Part shown: piece after piece, positions 8,604 to 17,076 of the stretch
Numbering within the stretch: position 1 is the stretch's first letter
Layout of the letters: each line of letters starts with the position of its first letter
NCBI GenBank assembly: GCA_947589055.1
Contig: CANPZL010000001.1
Location: 1-58,696 of the forward strand
Direction: 5' to 3'
Source of the DNA: an uncultured Lachnospiraceae bacterium
GTDB lineage: Bacteria > Bacillota > Clostridia > Lachnospirales > Lachnospiraceae
Length of the DNA: 58,696 bases
Notes under the pieces: model-generated
Database searches by the model: none
Seen by the model: the letters and a program-made list of their open reading frames with translations, nothing else
What the model was told of the DNA's origin: nothing
Position numbers and translations under genes: made by a program

Positions 8604-11600
8604 CTACTCTACTGGTCTCCAATCGATATAATAATATCCGACACCAACCGTTCTATAATCTCCATTTCCATATATCTCGTTTATTAACCAAGTATCTTCC
8701 GCTTCAACCATTATTCGCACAAATTCTCCTTCCAGATACTCTTTAGGAATCGTAAACGTGATTACTGTCGGCGATGGATAAAGATGATACTGTCCAATAT
8801 AATGATCATTTGCATAAATAACTATATTTTGTTCCAGAAGACTTTGCAGTTTTAATTCTACAGCGATCTCGTTTTTCTCATTACAGGGAAAAATAATCTG
8901 ATTTTCCGGTGCGACTGACCAACGTCCCCAATTCTCAATTTCCGAACAGCCTGTAACATAAAAGTTTTGATTTTGTTTATAAAATGATAGATGTCTATCT
9001 GTGTTTTCATTAACTGCTATTTTTTCTATATATGCTATAGCGTCTTTTCTATATGCTGAGTAGGGTTCTAATAAATTAAATTGTGTTATATCAGTCCCAT
9101 TTATCCAAACGATCGTATTATTCCTTTGACTGTTATCAACTATTACATAATCGTGATTGATAATTTCTAACTGCACGTTCTGATTTTCTTTCATTCCTTC
9201 AGATGATTCTATTTCAATTTTATATAAGCCTTCTTCCAAATGATTATTTACATTATTTTCTAACATACCATTTACATATCGAAAATAATCAATATTGATT
9301 TTCCCATTATAAGATAATCCGTCAATACCATAAGCATCCAAGATTTTATTATTAGCGGAATTTTCACTAAGCAATAAAGTATAATGACTCGTACGCATAA
9401 CGATTCTATATTTATCAACAAGTGAAAAAATCAATCGATTATTCGAATCATTTTCGCATAATATATAACAATTTTGATCCAGCTCCTTTATCTTTTCCGC
9501 AGCTATAACACCTGAAATTTTATATTTTAATTTTTCTTCAGCATATGAAAAATCAGTGTTTCTGCTATAAACATCCCCTTCTGATATAACATAAACCGGA
9601 AGCGGCACATTAAGTGTACCTAATACTTCCGCAATTAAACTCAATTCTTCACTATGGCTTATGCCAAATGTCTTTTGCGTATCAAGACAACTGTATTGGA
9701 TGTTAAAGTTCCGTATAAATGAACCTTTTTCCAAATACAAAATATATTTTAATCCCTCCGTTTCATTTATAGAAAAAGATCCAGTGATCTGATGATTTTC
9801 TGCAAACATATCCTTTGTTAACACCTGTCGTTCCAGCATTATATCATCAGCCCATATTTCCAGATAACCAATATTCTGATTTTTCACGTGAACAGGCGTT
9901 AAAGTTACGGTATATTCATATGTGCCATCTACAGGTTCAGATAAGGTATATTCCGCACTTCCATACTCTTGAAATGCCGTAATATAATTTCCAACTTTTC
10001 TAAGATTTATATAAGCAAATTCATCAGAACATATTTCAAAATCACTTGTCAGGTATGATAAAATATATGGTTCCAATTCCGTCTGCAGGCTTTCACCTTT
10101 GATCCATAAGTATTCTTTTTTCCCAATTTGATAGAAACGAAAATTCTGTTTTAATAACTCTTCTGCTTCATCTATTTTATCTGTTGTATAGTAAACTGCA
10201 TCCTTTATTTCTTGATCCGGCAATCCGTATTTGAGCGGAATATCGTTTAACATAAATTGAGTGACCGCTAATGTATCACTCGAAGCATAAATCGTATCCG
10301 GTAATGTTATTTCTGTTTTTGCCGCATCCCATATTCTATAGATGGCTTCACCACCCCTGGTTGATGCAGATAACGCAAAAAATTCACTTTGAGTATAATT
10401 CCAATTACGAATAATCCCAATACATAGAATGGCATATATAACTATATTTATTTTATTCTTCTTGAATAAAAGGCACATAAGCCCTATTCCAATAATAAGT
10501 AAAAACATAGTGATAACAAAATCATTGATATTATTATCGTCTTTTATAAAATCAGCCAAAATATAATTAGAGATACTTTCGTGTAAATTAGGGAAAACAA
10601 ATAATTGGATATATACTCCTAATAAAATCAAAAAAATAATTGTACCTTTTAATTTATTAACAAAAATATCCAAATGCTCTTTCAATAAATAAAATGCCGC
10701 AATAAATATCGGTCCAAAATATATAAAATAATACCGTAGATATGTTAAACCACTAAATCGGGCATTTTCAACTCCTTGGTCATATCCTATTGCAATGTCA
10801 GGAGCATAATAATAAATCAATCCTGCTACTGTACAGAGCAATGTTAAGCCAAAAATACTTAGATATGTAATTGCAATCATCTGCATCTGGCTGAGTAGCG
10901 GTTTTCTTTTTATCAAAAGATATAAGCTGATCAGAGCCACCATCATGCATATAGGAAACAGTCCATACGTTTCCATAGATAATTTATATAAATTACTTAC
11001 AATAATATCAACTGCTACCTTTAATTTTAAGTTTAAAAAGGCATATTGTAATTTATCTATTGTCACTAAATCCACATTACGTAACGTACCTGTAGAAGAA
11101 ACATTCCAAATCTTAGAAACCACATAGGTTTTGAGCATCCTATTTACAACCAGTCCTGCTAAAGAAGCAGTTAAAAAAGCTGCTGGATGTACTATCCATT
11201 TTTTGGCTAACAATTTTATAACCACAACACCTATGGCTATCATAAGCCAAAGCACCATCAGTCTTGTATGAATCGTACTTCCCCAGATCAATATGACAGC
11301 TAAACATAACGTAAAAAGTATTTGTTTTCTATCTGTTGCCAGACAGCATTTAATCAAAAAATATGCAGTTAACCATACAATCAAGAAAACGGGCAGCTCG
11401 CTATTAAAGGCATAGGGTACAATGCTTGCAAATTGGGTACAAAGTACAGCCATTGCCGCCACTTGAATCTTACCATTATCCGGGAAAAAATAACGATTCA
11501 AAATATGATAAATTAAAACGCCAATACCACCAATTACAAGAATATTCACAAAACATATTACATAATAAATAATATACGGATTATCCGTCCAATAAAATAA

Positions 11601-11831
11601 AGGAGTAAACAAAATATAGTAACCCCAGCCATAATATGCAATATTTTGAATCAATTCGCTCCAGTCACTTCCTGACAGCATAGATGGTATGATTAAAACG
11701 CCAATATTATCTGATACTAATTTCATATTAAAATAGCCAATTAACGATATGCACTTCAATAAACACGAACTCAAAAAAACAAGTCCATACACCCATATAT
11801 TACTTGACTTTTTTAATATATTAACCATCAT
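8604..11831 (-). CDS. Very large polytopic membrane protein with extracytoplasmic beta-rich domain (GT-C-like)
   Basis: About 1075 residues. The first 490 or so hold about a dozen hydrophobic segments, including repeated LLIWL-type helices and WGYYILFTPLFYW after the first loop, reminiscent of GT-C lipid-linked-sugar glycosyltransferases. The remaining 580 residues are hydrophilic and strand-rich with little Cys, probably outside the membrane. I place the start at ATG 11831: it sits 4 nt after an AAAGG site and just after the stop of the upstream gene, while a GTG further up overlaps that gene. It lies between GT4 genes and the HP-motif transferase. It could transfer or modify sugars on the outer face, or act in polymerisation. 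No known family is certain. Confidence 0.65.
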   Translation of the reverse strand: MMVNILKKSSNIWVYGLVFLSSCLLKCISLIGYFNMKLVSDNIGVLIIPSMLSGSDWSELIQNIAYYGWGYYILFTPLFYWTDNPYIIYYVICFVNILVIGGIGVLIYHILNRYFFPDNGKIQVAAMAVLCTQFASIVPYAFNSELPVFLIVWLTAYFLIKCCLATDRKQILFTLCLAVILIWGSTIHTRLMVLWLMIAIGVVVIKLLAKKWIVHPAAFLTASLAGLVVNRMLKTYVVSKIWNVSSTGTLRNVDLVTIDKLQYAFLNLKLKVAVDIIVSNLYKLSMETYGLFPICMMVALISLYLLIKRKPLLSQMQMIAITYLSIFGLTLLCTVAGLIYYYAPDIAIGYDQGVENARFSGLTYLRYYFIYFGPIFIAAFYLLKEHLDIFVNKLKGTIIFLILLGVYIQLFVFPNLHESISNYILADFIKDDNNINDFVITMFLLIIGIGLMCLLFKKNKINIVIYAILCIGIIRNWNYTQSEFFALSASTRGGEAIYRIWDAAKTEITLPDTIYASSDTLAVTQFMLNDIPLKYGLPDQEIKDAVYYTTDKIDEAEELLKQNFRFYQIGKKEYLWIKGESLQTELEPYILSYLTSDFEICSDEFAYINLRKVGNYITAFQEYGSAEYTLSEPVDGTYEYTVTLTPVHVKNQNIGYLEIWADDIMLERQVLTKDMFAENHQITGSFSINETEGLKYILYLEKGSFIRNFNIQYSCLDTQKTFGISHSEELSLIAEVLGTLNVPLPVYVISEGDVYSRNTDFSYAEEKLKYKISGVIAAEKIKELDQNCYILCENDSNNRLIFSLVDKYRIVMRTSHYTLLLSENSANNKILDAYGIDGLSYNGKINIDYFRYVNGMLENNVNNHLEEGLYKIEIESSEGMKENQNVQLEIINHDYVIVDNSQRNNTIVWINGTDITQFNLLEPYSAYRKDAIAYIEKIAVNENTDRHLSFYKQNQNFYVTGCSEIENWGRWSVAPENQIIFPCNEKNEIAVELKLQSLLEQNIVIYANDHYIGQYHLYPSPTVITFTIPKEYLEGEFVRIMVEAEDTWLINEIYGNGDYRTVGVGYYYIDWRPVE

Positions 11832-11832
11832 T

Positions 11833-13005
11833 TTACCTTTCCCGATCTGTATCCACACACTGTTGATAGACCCTGTAAATCCCTTCTACATTTTTCTCTG
11901 TAGTATATTGTTCTCTTACACACTTCTGACCGGCCCTAGCAATTCGTTCATAGTGTTCAGGGTTATCCATCAGATACTCAATCTTATCAGCCAATTCTTT
12001 CGGATTATCATACTGATAAAGCAAACCGTTTTCACCGTCTTGGATTAACTCCGGATTTGCCCCTGTATTCGATGCAATAACCGCCAAGCCGGCCGCCATA
12101 TATTCCACCGTAACACGTCCAAAGCCTTCTGCTCTAGAACAGATTATCCCAATATCGTACTCAGATAATTTTTCAGGAATGTGATCACAATATCCGCAGA
12201 AATGTATTACCTTCTCTAAATCATATTTTGTAACTAGTCGATTTAATTTCTTTTGGTAATCCGGATAAGCTTCACCAAAAAAATCCACTTGAATTTTACT
12301 GTGCGCCTCCCTATTCAGGCAGGCGATTGCACGCACAAGCTGATCCTGGCCTTTGGTAAACTGGATATGTCCGGTCATAATTATTTTTATTTTATCACGT
12401 TTCTGTACTTTCTTTTCAACAAATTGCGAAAGATCAATTCCATTATAAACAATTTTAATCTTTTCCTGCTGAATACCTCGCTCTATCCACGCCTGTTCCA
12501 CACATTTTGAAATAGCTATATATGCATCGGCATTATGATTTAAATAATCAATACAGTTTCTTTTATAAAAACGAACCCTATAATCTTCTCTTCCAAGTTC
12601 TCTTAAATGCCAGATATGTGGTATTTTATACCTTCTTGAAATATAGGCGCCAATATCATTCCGATTCAGATTTGTATGAATCAAATCAACAGTGGAAAAA
12701 TCCAAGCCAATTTTATCTATTTTGTGCATTGTAAACCCGCCATATACATATAATCCATACTTTACGATATGTTTAATCATATTCAAACATGGATTACTGT
12801 AGGCTGAGCCGGCCATAATATCCCGATTCCAAAACACATAGTTTTCAATTCCCAACGTATCACAAAGCTCATTTACCTGATTTCTTTTTCGAGTCAATAA
12901 AACAGGCTCAATTCCATAAATTTTCTTCATAGAAAGTATAAGCTCTAATAAGGAATGGGCTGCGCCGTATTTGCTGTCTCCGGATGCAATATATAATACT
13001 TTCAT
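11833..13005 (-). CDS. GT4-family glycosyltransferase
   Basis: A 390-residue GT-B enzyme of family 4. The N-terminal domain begins MKVLYIASGDSKYGAAHSL with the donor/acceptor glycine-rich loop. The C-terminal nucleotide-sugar domain has KIIMTGHIQFTKGQDQLVRA and the retaining E-x7-E pattern in EGFGRVTVEYMAAG, then ASNTGANPELIQDGENG. It overlaps the preceding GT4 gene by 4 bp, so the two are translationally coupled at the head of the left operon. It probably adds one of the first sugars of the repeat unit in the cytoplasm. The donor cannot be deduced. Confidence 0.88.
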   Translation of the reverse strand: MKVLYIASGDSKYGAAHSLLELILSMKKIYGIEPVLLTRKRNQVNELCDTLGIENYVFWNRDIMAGSAYSNPCLNMIKHIVKYGLYVYGGFTMHKIDKIGLDFSTVDLIHTNLNRNDIGAYISRRYKIPHIWHLRELGREDYRVRFYKRNCIDYLNHNADAYIAISKCVEQAWIERGIQQEKIKIVYNGIDLSQFVEKKVQKRDKIKIIMTGHIQFTKGQDQLVRAIACLNREAHSKIQVDFFGEAYPDYQKKLNRLVTKYDLEKVIHFCGYCDHIPEKLSEYDIGIICSRAEGFGRVTVEYMAAGLAVIASNTGANPELIQDGENGLLYQYDNPKELADKIEYLMDNPEHYERIARAGQKCVREQYTTEKNVEGIYRVYQQCVDTDRER

Positions 13006-14129
13006 AACCAGCCCTCTATAATTTCCCGCATTCTATCCCAAGAATATTTATAGGCCTCCTGACGGATGCCTTCCCGAAAAAGTTCTGCCTTATTTTCATT
13101 AAAAAAACTAATAATCCGCTCTGCTAACTGCCGACTGTTTTGTGCTTCTACAATATATCCGGTTCGATTATTCAGAACCACATCCGGCAGTCCTCCTACA
13201 TTCGTAGCAATAACCGGTTTTTCAAAACCATATGCAATCTGAACAATCCCGCTTTGTGTAGCGGATTCATATGGAAGAACCACTAAATCCGCAGCTGCAA
13301 AAAACTTTTCCACTTCTCTGTCCGGAGTATATCCGTCGTAAAGTTCTACATAGGAAGTAATTCCCAACTCTTTAATCAGATTCAAGTATTGTACTTTATC
13401 ATCTGCAAAATCTCCGACTACCAACAACTTTATATGTTCCATCTGTTCTGCTACTAAAGGGAGCGCCCGAAGGAGATGTTTCAAGCCCTTATATTCTCTT
13501 ACAAAACCAAAGAATAAAAGGACCCGTTCCTCCTTTGCCAGTCCCAGCAGAGAACGTCCCTCTTCCATCGTCATATTCTGAAATTTAAATACATTGTAGG
13601 TTGGATGAACTGTTTTTTTGTATATGGCATCCTTTTTGATTGATTTCAGATCCATTTCATCCTGTGTAGATTGAACAATAAAAAAACTGCCACATGCTAA
13701 AACCCTTCTGGTTAAAAAACGATCCAATGGAAAACGCTCATGGGGAAATACGTTATGACATAAAAAAAGAATCTTACATTTTCTTAAGCACTTACAAATG
13801 GTCCAATAGCATGGAGCAAAATACGGATGCCACCACTGAATAATCACTAAATCCGGATTCCACAACCGAATCTGCCGGGCAGTAGAAATCCAATTAAATG
13901 GATTTGCCGTATGAACACCAAAAACCGTATTTTTAATTTTAAAAGTATCATTACTGTAATCTCGTTGTTCTTTTTTATATAAAAAATGGGGATACTGTAA
14001 CTTATAAGACATCATGAATACATCATGTTTTTGTACCAGTGACTGATACAATAAACCTGTATAATGGGAAATTCCCCCTTTATATGGATAAACAGGGCCA
14101 ATCATAACAATTTTTTTTCGTGATGTCAT
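13002..14129 (-). CDS. GT4-family glycosyltransferase, first gene of left operon
   Basis: About 375 residues. Begins KKIVMIGPVYPYKGGISHYTG, contains IIQWWHPYFAPCY and LCHNVFPHERF, and has the E-x7-E-like region in YESATQSGIVQIAYGFEKPVIATNVGG. It is clearly a paralogue of the gene at 14848-16002 on the other side of the recombinase: these motifs match nearly residue for residue. I choose ATG 14129 because an AAGGA site lies 7 nt upstream; an upstream ATG at 14144 overlaps that site. The ribosome binding site lies inside the left copy of the inverted repeat, so expression is probably controlled by the invertible segment. Confidence 0.88.
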   Translation of the reverse strand: MTSRKKIVMIGPVYPYKGGISHYTGLLYQSLVQKHDVFMMSYKLQYPHFLYKKEQRDYSNDTFKIKNTVFGVHTANPFNWISTARQIRLWNPDLVIIQWWHPYFAPCYWTICKCLRKCKILFLCHNVFPHERFPLDRFLTRRVLACGSFFIVQSTQDEMDLKSIKKDAIYKKTVHPTYNVFKFQNMTMEEGRSLLGLAKEERVLLFFGFVREYKGLKHLLRALPLVAEQMEHIKLLVVGDFADDKVQYLNLIKELGITSYVELYDGYTPDREVEKFFAAADLVVLPYESATQSGIVQIAYGFEKPVIATNVGGLPDVVLNNRTGYIVEAQNSRQLAERIISFFNENKAELFREGIRQEAYKYSWDRMREIIEGWL

Positions 14130-14136
14130 TTTTAAA

Positions 14137-14165
14137 TCCTTCATTTAACTTTTTGCTCAAAATGT
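14137..14165 (+). repeat. Left inverted repeat of recombinase-bearing segment (IR-L)
   Basis: A 29-bp repeat that matches the reverse complement of 14812-14840 at 28 of 29 positions (single T/C difference at the tenth base). It holds an imperfect palindrome AACTTTTTG-CT-CAAAATGTT (14147-14166), like paired recombinase half-sites around a short spacer. On the minus strand it supplies the AAGGA ribosome binding site of the first gene of the left operon. Confidence 0.88.
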
Positions 14166-14220
14166 TAATTTACTAGTAATAACGGTAACATAAAATTCGT
14201 AAGAATACAAGTAATTTTAA

Positions 14221-14796
14221 TTAGAATTGTGTCGTATAAAGTACTTGATCCTTATCATCTTGTTCAATTCCAAGATAACGTTTAGTTATCTGGATTGATG
14301 AATGATTATATATGGACATAATCACTGCCAGATGAGCACCATTCTTCCATGCGTGATACCCAAAAGTTTTCCGCAGGGAATGGCAGCCTATGTGTTCTAA
14401 TCCTAACTCTTCTGCTGCATGACGAATAATTAAATAAGCGGATACACGGCTTAATGGTTGTTCTTTATATTCAGAAGCAGTAAAGATATATTGATTACTC
14501 TGTGGATAGGATAAATAAGCTCTATATAATTCTAATGTTTCTACTACTTTTTCATTCAAAACAAATACATTTTGTTTACCTGTTTTTTGTTCTTCAATTC
14601 GAATATGCTGATAGTATCTGTCCTGTTGATAATTATATACATCCCCCCATTTCAAATTTAATATATCACTGATTCGCAAAGGTATATTAAGTCCAATTAC
14701 TACCATAGTATAATTTCTTATTTCTCCTCTGGCAAAAAAATACTCCTTTAATCGCATAATATCTTCTTTCTTCCTGATCGGCTCCACTGTTGCCAT
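14221..14796 (-). CDS. Tyrosine recombinase (FimB/FimE-sized DNA invertase)
   Basis: A 191-residue tyrosine recombinase with the full catalytic set: R41 (PLRISDIL), K71 (EEQKTGK), H139-x-x-R142 (CHSLRKTFGYH), H165 (YNHSS) and nucleophile Y174 (TKRYLG). It is little more than the catalytic domain, lacking the N-terminal core-binding domain of most phage integrases, which is the size of FimB/FimE-type inversion enzymes. I choose ATG 14796 because AAGGAGG lies 4-5 nt upstream; the longer frame has no such site. It sits inside the inverted repeats and reads toward the left operon with no terminator between. It most likely inverts its own segment. Confidence 0.92.
   Translation of the reverse strand: MATVEPIRKKEDIMRLKEYFFARGEIRNYTMVVIGLNIPLRISDILNLKWGDVYNYQQDRYYQHIRIEEQKTGKQNVFVLNEKVVETLELYRAYLSYPQSNQYIFTASEYKEQPLSRVSAYLIIRHAAEELGLEHIGCHSLRKTFGYHAWKNGAHLAVIMSIYNHSSIQITKRYLGIEQDDKDQVLYTTQF
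14687..14714 (+). promoter_or_regulatory. Candidate rightward promoter inside the recombinase gene (antisense)
   Basis: TTAAGT (14687-14692), 16-bp spacer and a perfect TATAAT (14709-14714). It points out of the invertible segment toward the right operon, about 130 bp upstream of the GT4 start at 14848. After inversion it would face the left operon. The -35 match is poor (3 of 6), so this is only a candidate. Confidence 0.3.
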
Positions 14797-14811
14797 AATA
14801 ACCTCCTTTTT

Positions 14812-14840
14812 ACATTTTGAGCAAAAAGTTGAATGAAGGA
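14812..14840 (-). repeat. Right inverted repeat of recombinase-bearing segment (IR-R)
   Basis: Inverted copy of 14137-14165 with one mismatch in 29 bp. It carries the same palindromic half-site pair (ACATTTTGAG/CAAAAAGTT) and the start of the GAAGGAGG ribosome binding site of the right operon's first gene. The recombinase start codon lies only 15 bp inside this repeat. Confidence 0.88.
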
Positions 14841-14847
14841 GGCATAT

Positions 14848-16002
14848 ATGCAAAACATCAGTAGAATCACCCTGATTGGGCCTGTTTATCCATATAAAGG
14901 GGGCATTTCACACTATACAAGTCTCCTATACGAAGCGCTGAAGCAAAAACATAATGATGTTACTCTTATTTCCTATAAACTACAATATCCTCGCTTTCTC
15001 TTTCACAAGCCTCAAAAGGATTATGCCAGTGATAGGTTTAAAGTGGATGATACACAGTTCTTACTTAATACTGTCAATCCTTTTAATATTTTTTTAACCG
15101 GCCGAATCATACGGAAGAGGAATCCAGACACCGTTATTTTTCAATGGTGGCATCCCTATTTTGCTCCTTGTTACAGAATGCTTTGCCAAATTCTAGGAAA
15201 AAAGGTTCATAAAATGTTTATTTGTCATAACGTATTTCCTCATGAACGTTTTTTTTTAGACAAATTTCTGGTAAAACTAGCACTCCGGAAAGGCGATTCT
15301 TATATTGTACATTCTCGAAGTGATGCACGAGACCTTCTTTCCATTAAAAAAAACGCAGTGTTTCGTCATAATCCTCTTCCCACCTACAATGCTTTTCATA
15401 TCACAGGTATGTCAATGCTTCAAGCACGACGTAAATTAAACAAAGGAACGGATGAGAAAATCCTTTTATTTTTTGGTTTTGTTCGGGAATACAAAGGCCT
15501 TAAGCACCTAATCAATGCTATGCCAAAAATAAAAAGTACACTCGGTGAAATAACACTCATGATAGTAGGAAGCTTTGATAAAGACAAACAAAAATATATT
15601 GAACTGATACATAAGAATAATGTAACTGACTGTATAGAACTTATAGACGGTTATATGCCAGATAACGAAGTGGAAAAGTATTTTGCAGCCTGTGATTTGG
15701 TAATATGTCCTTACGAGAGTGCAACTCAAAGTGCTATTGTTCAGATTGCGTTTGGATTTGAAAAACCTGTCATTGTAACAAATGTCGGCGGCCTGCCTGA
15801 CGCAGTTGATGATGGTGTAACCGGGTATGTAGTAGAACCCAGGAATCCGGAAGCTTTGGCAGAAGCCGTTCGGAAATGCTATACACGGGAAGTCATAAAA
15901 ACATTTGAAGAAAACATACGAAAACAAGCATACCGTTTTTCATGGGAACGGATGACCGAAGTGATAGAAGAATTACAGAACGACTTATATGTAATTAAAT
16001 GA
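14848..16002 (+). CDS. GT4-family glycosyltransferase, first gene of right operon
   Basis: About 384 residues, paralogous to the GT4 at 13002-14129: shared GPVYPYKGGISHYT, FQWWHPYFAPCY, ICHNVFPHERF, LLFFGFVREYKGLKHL and YESATQSAIVQIAFGFEKP. The C-terminal GT4 domain ends in TNVGGLPDAVDDGVTGYVVE. I start at ATG 14848, 5 nt after GAAGGAGG, rather than ATG 14833, which overlaps that site. It heads the rightward operon immediately outside IR-R. It probably performs the equivalent step for an alternative glycan to that of the left operon; the donor sugar is unknown. Confidence 0.88.
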   Translation: MQNISRITLIGPVYPYKGGISHYTSLLYEALKQKHNDVTLISYKLQYPRFLFHKPQKDYASDRFKVDDTQFLLNTVNPFNIFLTGRIIRKRNPDTVIFQWWHPYFAPCYRMLCQILGKKVHKMFICHNVFPHERFFLDKFLVKLALRKGDSYIVHSRSDARDLLSIKKNAVFRHNPLPTYNAFHITGMSMLQARRKLNKGTDEKILLFFGFVREYKGLKHLINAMPKIKSTLGEITLMIVGSFDKDKQKYIELIHKNNVTDCIELIDGYMPDNEVEKYFAACDLVICPYESATQSAIVQIAFGFEKPVIVTNVGGLPDAVDDGVTGYVVEPRNPEALAEAVRKCYTREVIKTFEENIRKQAYRFSWERMTEVIEELQNDLYVIK

Positions 16003-16066
16003 CAGAAGCATTAAATTTTCAAGAAACATCATAAATCAAACAAATCACAATGCAGGAGGCTATACC

Positions 16067-17062
16067 GTGAATATTTTTATAACAGGAGGAACCGGGTTTA
16101 TAGGTTCTCATCTAATTCCGGCTTTAATTTTAAAACAACATACTATTACCTGTCTGGTTCGTTCCGATGAAAAGGGAAAGGCGTTACAAAGCAAACAGCA
16201 GATTTCTTATATTGTAGGCGATATTACAGACGTATCTTCTCTGCAAACTATCAATCCTACTAGATATGATGCTGTTATTCATTTAGCCGCTATGGGACAT
16301 GTATCTGCTGTTACCGAAGAAGCCTTTCGTACTTTTACAACTATAAATGAAGGAGGAACCAAAAATCTAATTTCTATTTTTTCCAAAAATCCCAATTTAA
16401 AATGCTTCCTTCATTTCAGCAGTACCGCTGCCATGGGTCCGATCGAACAACCAATTTTAGACGAAACCAGCATTCCAAATCCAATTACTCCCTATCAAAA
16501 AAGTAAACTGGCAAGTGAGACCTATTCCTTAAACGAATATAAACAAAATCATTTTCCTACTATTGTTATCCGCCCGTGTATGGTGTATGGTTCCGGAGGC
16601 TATGGAGAATTCTATAAGTTTTGTAAACTTATGAAAAAAGGCATATTTCCCAAGGTAGGACTAGGAAAGAATTTAACCCCTCTGGTTCATGTATCAGATG
16701 TTGTACAAGGTACGATTGCCGTATTAGAGCATGGATTGCCTGGCGAAATATATCTAATCACCTCTGAGCGTTCCATCGCTATGGATGAAATGCGACATTA
16801 CATTATGAACGCCCTTAACAAAAAGGCTCCTTATTTATTTGTTCCGGTTCCTCTTGCTTATGCCGGTGCATGGATTCTGGAACATCTGTATCGTATGCTT
16901 GGGCAGGAGCCGATCGTCACGTATCGTAATATACGTTCTACCGTGATTGACCGTACCTTTGATATTAAAAAGGCCAAAAAGCTAGGCTATTCCCCCAGCA
17001 TTTCTTTTCAGAATGGGATAACGGAAACCGTTCACTGGTTTCAACAGCAAGGGAAAATATAA
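16067..17062 (+). CDS. Extended SDR NAD-dependent sugar epimerase/dehydratase
   Basis: A 331-residue extended short-chain dehydrogenase/reductase. The NAD-binding GGTGFIGSHL is at residues 7-16, the catalytic Ser is in HFSSTAAMGP, and the Tyr-Lys pair is in TPYQKSKLASE. RPCMVYGSGGYGEFYKFCK suits nucleotide-sugar binding. It starts with GTG 16067 after AGGAGG. It may interconvert or reduce a nucleotide sugar or a lipid-linked sugar for the right-hand glycan. Substrate specificity cannot be assigned; the family also includes ketoreductases. Confidence 0.83.
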   Translation: MNIFITGGTGFIGSHLIPALILKQHTITCLVRSDEKGKALQSKQQISYIVGDITDVSSLQTINPTRYDAVIHLAAMGHVSAVTEEAFRTFTTINEGGTKNLISIFSKNPNLKCFLHFSSTAAMGPIEQPILDETSIPNPITPYQKSKLASETYSLNEYKQNHFPTIVIRPCMVYGSGGYGEFYKFCKLMKKGIFPKVGLGKNLTPLVHVSDVVQGTIAVLEHGLPGEIYLITSERSIAMDEMRHYIMNALNKKAPYLFVPVPLAYAGAWILEHLYRMLGQEPIVTYRNIRSTVIDRTFDIKKAKKLGYSPSISFQNGITETVHWFQQQGKI

Positions 17063-17076
17063 AGGAGTGTGTTTCC

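Larger units (their letters stand above)
14137..14840. mobile_element. Candidate invertible DNA segment (inverton) carrying its own tyrosine recombinase
   Basis: The 704-bp segment is bounded by near-perfect 29-bp inverted repeats and contains only a tyrosine recombinase gene plus about 55 bp of noncoding DNA next to IR-L. Both repeats abut the start of a glycosyltransferase gene heading away from the segment, and these two genes are paralogues. Inversion would swap which operon receives the internal transcription signals while preserving both ribosome binding sites, because these lie in the repeats. The same logic is known from fimS/FimB-FimE and from promoter invertons in gut bacteria. Inversion itself is inferred; only one orientation is seen here. 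Confidence 0.75.

Noticed and set aside
14170..14179. TTACTAGTAA palindrome beside IR-L as an operator
   Set aside because: A single short palindrome in A/T-rich DNA with no second copy or known regulator nearby.
14221..14796. Integrase of a prophage or integrative element
   Set aside because: It lacks the N-terminal core-binding domain, has no phage neighbours and lies inside short inverted repeats.
15508..15927. Minus-strand frame inside the right GT4 gene
   Set aside because: It is the shadow of a conserved glycosyltransferase domain; its aromatic-rich composition is typical of antisense frames.
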